Source: Candidatus Moraniibacteriota bacterium
GTDB taxonomy: Bacteria; Patescibacteriota; Minisyncoccia; Moranbacterales; UBA2206
Length of the DNA: 9,722 nucleotides
Assembly: GCA_023261605.1 (NCBI GenBank)
Contig: JAHFOP010000036.1
Location: 1-9,722 of the forward strand
Reading direction: 5' to 3'
Shown here: piece by piece, positions 5,527 through 9,722 of the stretch
Numbering within the stretch: the first letter of the stretch is position 1
Layout: each line of letters starts with the position of its first letter
Program-made: the position numbers and the translations under genes
The notes under the pieces: model-generated
Told to the model about the DNA's origin: nothing
Seen by the model: only the letters and a program-made list of their open reading frames with translations
Database searches by the model: none

Positions 5527-6876
5527 ATGAAAATTGGAGTTATTGGAATAGGTTTTGTCGGTTTGCCTTTGGCCGCCGCTTTCGCTGATATGGGGAATGA
5601 AATTTGGTGTCTGGATGTTGATGCAAAAAAAATCGAAAATTTGAAAAAGGGGATTCTTCCAATAGAGGAACCTGGCTTGGACTCGCTGGTGAAAAAAGGG
5701 ATGGAACAAAATTTGTTGCATTTTACATCTGATTATAATGACACTCTTACGAATGCAGAAATTGTTTTTATAGCCGTAGGGACTCCTCCTGGGGATGATG
5801 GCAGCGCTGATCTGCGTTATGTGGAAAGCGTGGCCAAAGAAATTGGCAGTAGAATGACACACTCTTTGATTGTGGCGGATAAATCAACTGTGCCGGTGGG
5901 AACGGCTGAAAAAGTCAAAGCTTTGATTCAAAGCGAATTAGACAAACGAGGAGAGAAAATTGCATTTCATGTCATAAGCAACCCTGAATTCATGGCGGAG
6001 GGGCGGGCAGTCAAAGATATGATGGAACCTAGTCGAATAGTTTTGGGAACAGACAGCGATGCCGTGGCAACAAAAATGCACAAATTGTACAAGCCGTTCA
6101 TGATGAGAGAAGATCGTTTTCACAAGATGGGAATTCGCGCGGCGGAACTGACAAAATATAGCTCCAATACTAGCTTGGCGATGAAGATATCTTACATTAA
6201 CACTGTGGCGGCCATAGCAGAACTCTTAGGTTCGGATGTCGAGCAGATTGCAGAGGGTATGGGTAGCGATCCACGAATTGGAAGCAGTTTTTTGCATGCC
6301 AGTTGCGGTTATGGAGGTTCGTGTTTTCCAAAAGATGTTAAAGCTTTGATAAATTCTTCCAAAAAAATGAACTTGCCTAAACCATATCTTGACCTTCTGG
6401 AAGCGATCGAAGGGGTGAACAATTATCAAAAGACCGTCATTCCGAATAAAGTCGTGTCCAGATTCGGAGAAGACTTATCAGGCAAGAAATTTGCGCTTTG
6501 GGGACTGGCTTTCAAGGCTAATACAAATGACATGAGAGAGTCAGCATCTATAGTCATTGTCGATGAGCTTTTGAAAAGAGGCGCGGAAGTCATCGCCTAT
6601 GATCCATTAGCTATCAAGGAAGCGAAAGAGGTTTACTTGGAAGGAAGGAAGGGGCTTTCGTATGAAGAACATGATAAATACGGGATGCTTAGTGGTTGTA
6701 CGGCTCTTATTATTGCCACCGAAACAAAAGAATACCGTTCGCCTAATTTTGAGAAAATCAAATCATTACTGCTTGAATCAGTTATATTTGACGGCAGAAA
6801 TCTTTTTGATTTGGATGTTGTCAAAGAGGCAGGTTTCGAATACTATGCCATCGGAAGAGGTGATAAAATTAAATAG
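5527..6876 (+). CDS. ugd: UDP-glucose 6-dehydrogenase family (NDP-sugar dehydrogenase)
   Basis: A 449-aa cytoplasmic enzyme that oxidises C6 of a nucleotide sugar twice with NAD+, most likely UDP-glucose to UDP-glucuronate. The N-terminal Rossmann domain begins MKIGVIGIGFVGLP with GxGxxG at 7-12. Family motifs follow in order: VGTPP (84-88), STVPVGT (120-126), NPEFMAEG (152-159), the central helix AELTKYSSNTSLAMK (206-220) with Lys210 and Asn214, catalytic Cys266 in GYGGSCFPKD (261-270), and GLAFKANTNDMRES (326-339) in the C-terminal domain. All key residues are present, so activity is expected. UDP-N-acetylmannosamine and GDP-mannose dehydrogenases are related, but the length and the GGSCFPKD context favour UDP-glucose. 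I chose ATG 5527 over an upstream TTG (5494) because the Rossmann strand starts exactly there. The SD is weak. The gene ends 4 bases before the next start. Confidence 0.93.
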   Translation: MKIGVIGIGFVGLPLAAAFADMGNEIWCLDVDAKKIENLKKGILPIEEPGLDSLVKKGMEQNLLHFTSDYNDTLTNAEIVFIAVGTPPGDDGSADLRYVESVAKEIGSRMTHSLIVADKSTVPVGTAEKVKALIQSELDKRGEKIAFHVISNPEFMAEGRAVKDMMEPSRIVLGTDSDAVATKMHKLYKPFMMREDRFHKMGIRAAELTKYSSNTSLAMKISYINTVAAIAELLGSDVEQIAEGMGSDPRIGSSFLHASCGYGGSCFPKDVKALINSSKKMNLPKPYLDLLEAIEGVNNYQKTVIPNKVVSRFGEDLSGKKFALWGLAFKANTNDMRESASIVIVDELLKRGAEVIAYDPLAIKEAKEVYLEGRKGLSYEEHDKYGMLSGCTALIIATETKEYRSPNFEKIKSLLLESVIFDGRNLFDLDVVKEAGFEYYAIGRGDKIK

Positions 6877-6880
6877 ACTT

Positions 6881-8026
6881 ATGAAAATTCTTTTTTTCAA
6901 TTATGAGTACCCGCCTCTCGGTGGTGGCGCGGCCAATGCCACGGCCAATATTTTGCGCGAATATGCTCACTTGCCTGATCTGGAAGTTGACTTAGTGACT
7001 TCTTCAATCGATCAAAAATATCATCTGGAGGAGATTAGCGAGAGTATTAGAATTCATCGTTTGCCAATCGGGAAAAATGCCGGTAACTTGCACTTTCAAT
7101 CGCAAAAAGATTTATTGCTGTATTCTTGGAAAGCTTATTGGTTTTCCAGAAGATTGTGCCGAGAGAATAAATACGATTTGACCCATTCTTTTTTCACCGT
7201 ACCATGCGGATTTATTTCGATGCTTTTGAAATGGGAATTTAGCCTGCCTTATATTGTGTCACTGCGCGGTTCAGACGTGCCTGGTTATTCGGACCGCTTT
7301 CCTTTGATTTATGCTTTTTTGAAACCGCTTTTTGCGCTCATTTGGGAATGTGCGGCAGCAGTTGTGGCCAACTCACTGGGACTCAAAGAATTGGCGCGGA
7401 AAACCAATGCGAAGCAAAAGATTGATTTGATTTACAATGGGATTGATACGGAAAAGTTTAAGCCGGATGAGAATGTTAGAAATATTGAAAAGTTTATCAT
7501 TACGCCCGGAGCTTCGCGGATAACTGACCGCAAAGGTTTGACTTATTTGATTGACGCAGTGGCTATGCTCGCGCAGAAATATCCACAAATTGAACTCAGA
7601 ATAATGGGCGATGGCAATGCTAGGGCAAAATTGGAACGGCAAGTGAATGAATTGAAGTTGCGTGACAGGGTAAGATTTTTAGGTCGAATCCCGCGTGATG
7701 AGACCACGCCACGCTACCGCGAAGCTTCGGTTTTTGTGTTGCCATCATTTAATGAAGGAATGTCAAATGCCATGTTAGAAGCGATGAGTTGCGGCTTGCC
7801 AATTATTGCAACTGAAGCGGGAGGCACAGCTGAATTGGTGACGGACGGTGGGAATGGCTATATCATCAAAATGAAAGACGCGGTGCATATCGCTGAAAAA
7901 TTGGAACAGCTGATCGAGAATCCAGAATTGCGGCATAGCATGGGGCGAATCAGTCGGGAACGCGCGGAGCAGATGAGTTGGCAGAATGTGGCGGGTGAAT
8001 ATTATAAATTATATAAAAATGTTTAA
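6881..8026 (+). CDS. GT4-type (glycosyl transferases group 1) glycosyltransferase
   Basis: A 381-aa retaining GT-B fold transferase without membrane helices. The N-terminal domain opens MKILFFNYEYPPLGGGAA with the glycine loop at 13-16 that contacts the donor. The C-terminal domain has YNGID (175-179), the phosphate-binding R213 and K218 in RITDRKG, the MGDG strand (242-245) and the EX7E-type motif E292-E300 in NEGMSNAMLEAMSCGLP, followed by TEAGGTAELV (311-320). These are hallmarks of GT4 enzymes that build lipid-linked or surface glycans on the cytoplasmic side of the membrane. The start at ATG 6881 puts the first beta strand at residue 1; upstream in-frame codons run inside ugd and add nothing conserved. 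It overlaps the next gene by 8 bases, so the two are probably translationally coupled. The sugar and acceptor are unknown. Confidence 0.93.
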   Translation: MKILFFNYEYPPLGGGAANATANILREYAHLPDLEVDLVTSSIDQKYHLEEISESIRIHRLPIGKNAGNLHFQSQKDLLLYSWKAYWFSRRLCRENKYDLTHSFFTVPCGFISMLLKWEFSLPYIVSLRGSDVPGYSDRFPLIYAFLKPLFALIWECAAAVVANSLGLKELARKTNAKQKIDLIYNGIDTEKFKPDENVRNIEKFIITPGASRITDRKGLTYLIDAVAMLAQKYPQIELRIMGDGNARAKLERQVNELKLRDRVRFLGRIPRDETTPRYREASVFVLPSFNEGMSNAMLEAMSCGLPIIATEAGGTAELVTDGGNGYIIKMKDAVHIAEKLEQLIENPELRHSMGRISRERAEQMSWQNVAGEYYKLYKNV

Positions 8027-8945
8027 AAAATACATCAAAAGAATCTTGAAAGTGATTATCAGTGCGGCTTTTTTGTTTTGGGTGATTTTCAAAGTCGATT
8101 GGCTAAACGTCCTCAAAAATTTCGAATCAATTCGGTGGCCGTTTATGGCGGCCTATATCTTAGCGGTGATGATTGGCATGCTCATCTGCGCCTACAAATG
8201 GAAAACGCTGGCCAATTACAAAGAAATCGAATTGCCTTTTGGCGATTTTTTCAAATACTATCTGACTGGGACATTCATTAACAATTTCATGCCGTCTTTT
8301 ATCGGAGGAGACACTTTCAAGGCGTATGAAACCGGCAAAGCCCAGGAACGCTATATCGAAGCGGCCTCTTCTGTTATGATGGACCGCATCACGGGTCTTT
8401 TCGGAGCGACAATTTTGACAATAATTTTCACCCTGCTCAACTTTAGGCAGGTCATTGGCAATAAAGTTTTGGTCATCGCCAATTCACTGGTGTTGCTTTC
8501 TTTTTTGTTTGATATTTTTATAATGAAGATCAGGCACAGACTTTTTTGGACGCGTTTCAAAAAATATTTTCCGGATAAATTCGTGGCTTTCATGATTGAT
8601 CTGGGAACATACAACAATGATAGGCGAGTGTTTAGAAAAGTGACCGTCCTAGCTTTCGTTTTCTATTTTATCGGCGTAGCGCTGGCTAATTATATTTTAT
8701 TCACGGCGCTTGGAATAAAAATTGGAATGTTGGATTATCTCTCAGTTATCTTTCTCATTAGTATCGTTTCTTCCATTCCAATCAGCATCAACAATATCGG
8801 AATCAAGGAATGGGCCTACATCGCTTTTTTCGGAGCTTTTGGCGTAAGCGCAACGGCTGCTGTGACAGTGGCCATCATCAGCCGCTTCATTCAAATGTTC
8901 ATCAGTTTTTTCGCTTTGCCGGTCTATTTGAGAGCCCGGAAATAG
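8019..8945 (+). CDS. LPG-synthase-TM / UPF0104 family integral membrane protein (possible lipid-linked sugar handling)
   Basis: A 308-aa protein with about seven to eight hydrophobic segments (roughly 10-26, 41-58, 124-140, 149-168, 207-230, 238-253, 262-276 and 283-303). Family signatures are visible: FMPSFIGGDTFKAY (90-103), where relatives have a PxxGGxxxR/K motif; SVMMDRITGL (118-127), the family's DR-x-GL; and the Asn/Gly segment PISINNIGIKEW (254-265). The family covers the transmembrane half of MprF and many stand-alone proteins encoded beside glycosyltransferases; some have been proposed to act on polyprenyl- or lipid-linked sugars. The catalytic aminoacyl-transfer domain of MprF is absent, so this is not a complete lysyl-PG synthase. 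ATG 8019 overlaps the previous stop (8024-8026), supporting coupled translation. Last gene of the operon; it ends 18 bases before the end of the convergent gene. Confidence 0.85.
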   Translation: MFKKYIKRILKVIISAAFLFWVIFKVDWLNVLKNFESIRWPFMAAYILAVMIGMLICAYKWKTLANYKEIELPFGDFFKYYLTGTFINNFMPSFIGGDTFKAYETGKAQERYIEAASSVMMDRITGLFGATILTIIFTLLNFRQVIGNKVLVIANSLVLLSFLFDIFIMKIRHRLFWTRFKKYFPDKFVAFMIDLGTYNNDRRVFRKVTVLAFVFYFIGVALANYILFTALGIKIGMLDYLSVIFLISIVSSIPISINNIGIKEWAYIAFFGAFGVSATAAVTVAIISRFIQMFISFFALPVYLRARK

Positions 8946-8963
8946 AAGCTGTGGCAAAAGTTC

Positions 8964-9722
8964 TTACTCGATTATTGAAAGTTGATTTTTATCCGCATCC
9001 TGACTGAAAAGGATGCTTTTTTTTGCTTGGTTGAAGCTATTCTTGTTTAAAATGATATTTTTGAGATTTGTCCCCGCTAAATAGAAACAGGTCAGCTTGG
9101 AATTCTCACATCCGGAACTGGACATGCTCACATTTTGAGAATCCGTGATGTTGAAAACTGGTCCGTATTTGGGAACTATTCTTGTGTTTTCCAATTTGAC
9201 ATTTTGAACATCATTCATCTTCATGCCGCTTCTGGCTTTCATGATGTTGACATTTTTCAGGTTCAGGTTGTTTATCGCCATGGGTTGTTCTTTTAGGCCA
9301 TAGATATTGATTGAATCGATGGTGTTTTTGCAATTTATATCTTCGATATTTATGTTTCGGAATGTTGGCGGAAAATTGGCGTAAAAGGTGTTGCGTCTTT
9401 CATAATAGGCGTCCAATTGAAGGACTGCTTCACTGAGCGAGTTGATCTGCAGATTTTTGATCCAGATATTTTCCGCCGTGCCGCCACGCTGTTGGTTTGA
9501 TTTTACGCGAAAAGCATATTGGGCGTTTTTGATTATGAAATTTTGCGCCAAGACATTCTTGATGTTGCCTGACATTTCACTGCCCAAAGCGATGGCGCCA
9601 TGCGCGTCATTGACGGTGATATTTTGCAAGACGATATTTTCCGACGGCATATTGATACGTCGTCCATCATTGTCGCGCCCGGATTTTATCACAATGGCAT
9701 CATCTCCGGTGGAAAAAATTGA
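8964..9722 (-). CDS. GH28 family (polygalacturonase-type) glycoside hydrolase, C-terminal part, N-terminus beyond the window
   Basis: Reading from 9722 leftward, the frame is open for 252 residues to TAA at 8966-8964; the start is outside the window. The first visible residues match the GH28 active site: TGDDAIVIKSGRD with the paired catalytic Asp at visible residues 7-8, then DGRR, PSENIV (26-31), catalytic-region His41 in DAHGAIALGSEMSG (39-52), and the substrate-binding R72 and K74 in FRVKS. The rest shows beta-helix turns (repeated N-hydrophobic-x-hydrophobic-x-N rungs). The family hydrolyses alpha-1,4-linked galacturonan and related uronic polymers; bacterial members with SGRD/GSEMSG often act on oligogalacturonides. 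All visible key residues are intact. A GTG (9692-9690) lies in frame but is not the real start, because the active-site Asp pair is upstream of it. The gene faces the glycan operon tail to tail. Confidence 0.9.
   Translation of the reverse strand, partial: SIFSTGDDAIVIKSGRDNDGRRINMPSENIVLQNITVNDAHGAIALGSEMSGNIKNVLAQNFIIKNAQYAFRVKSNQQRGGTAENIWIKNLQINSLSEAVLQLDAYYERRNTFYANFPPTFRNINIEDINCKNTIDSINIYGLKEQPMAINNLNLKNVNIMKARSGMKMNDVQNVKLENTRIVPKYGPVFNITDSQNVSMSSSGCENSKLTCFYLAGTNLKNIILNKNSFNQAKKSILFSQDADKNQLSIIE
8995..9024 (+). terminator. Intrinsic terminator of the glycan operon, inside the convergent GH28 coding region
   Basis: GCATCC (8995-9000) pairs with GGATGC (9011-9016) around a 10-base loop, followed by eight T (9017-9024). 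It lies 50 bases after the operon's last stop. On the minus strand the same bases encode residues KKSILFSQDA near the end of the GH28 protein, so the signal is embedded in coding sequence. It lacks a T tract in the minus direction and so would work for the plus strand only. Confidence 0.75.

Noticed and set aside
6662..6880. N-terminal extension of the GT4 gene reaching deep into ugd
   Set aside because: The extension is an out-of-frame reading of conserved ugd codons; the GT4 fold starts at ATG 6881.
1..9722. CRISPR array, tRNA/rRNA genes, insertion sequences, or TGA recoding
   Set aside because: No regularly spaced repeats, clover-leaf genes or transposase motifs were seen by eye, and TGA ends well-defined genes normally.

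Overview
The window looks like part of a bacterial chromosome, most likely from a host-associated or episymbiotic candidate-phyla-radiation (Patescibacteria, Parcubacteria/Moranbacteria-like) lineage. This placement is an inference. It rests on moderate to low GC, a large exported beta-helix/hydrolase protein with a C-terminal membrane anchor, small orphan proteins behind good Shine-Dalgarno (SD) sites, and a compact glycosyltransferase operon. TGA is used as a normal stop (genes ending at 2824 and 3571), so the code is not the TGA=Gly code of Gracilibacteria/SR1. No phylogenetic marker gene is present.

Layout. Bases 1-276 are the AT-rich tail of an unidentified membrane protein. It overlaps by 35 bases a very large exported protein (242-2824) with a signal peptide, a beta-helix-like region, an LCAT/PGAP1-like alpha/beta hydrolase with a complete Ser-Asp-His set, a low-complexity stalk and a C-terminal membrane anchor. 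Two monocistronic small-gene units of unknown function follow. Unit one is a 155-aa protein (3104-3571) with two near-consensus promoters, a leader of up to about 215 nt and a perfect terminator. Unit two is a 136-aa protein (3804-4214). Its leader carries a 7-codon micro-ORF with its own perfect SD, and an anti-SD segment that can pair with either that SD or the SD of the main gene. Unit two is followed by a 3' stretch (to 4440) that is open in another frame but has no ordinary start codon, and then by a terminator.

From 4566 to 8945 a tightly packed four-gene operon carries a polyprenyl-phosphate-type GT2 glycosyltransferase, a UDP-glucose/NDP-sugar 6-dehydrogenase (ugd), a GT4-type glycosyltransferase and an LPG-synthase-TM/UPF0104 membrane protein. 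Together these suggest assembly of a uronic-acid-containing glycolipid or surface glycan: the dehydrogenase supplies the acidic sugar nucleotide, the two transferases build the glycan, and the membrane protein may handle the lipid-linked intermediate.

Convergent to the operon, the C-terminal part of a GH28 polygalacturonase-type enzyme lies on the minus strand (9722-8964). The operon's terminator hairpin sits inside the last codons of this gene. No tRNA, rRNA, CRISPR array, insertion sequence or attachment site was seen.
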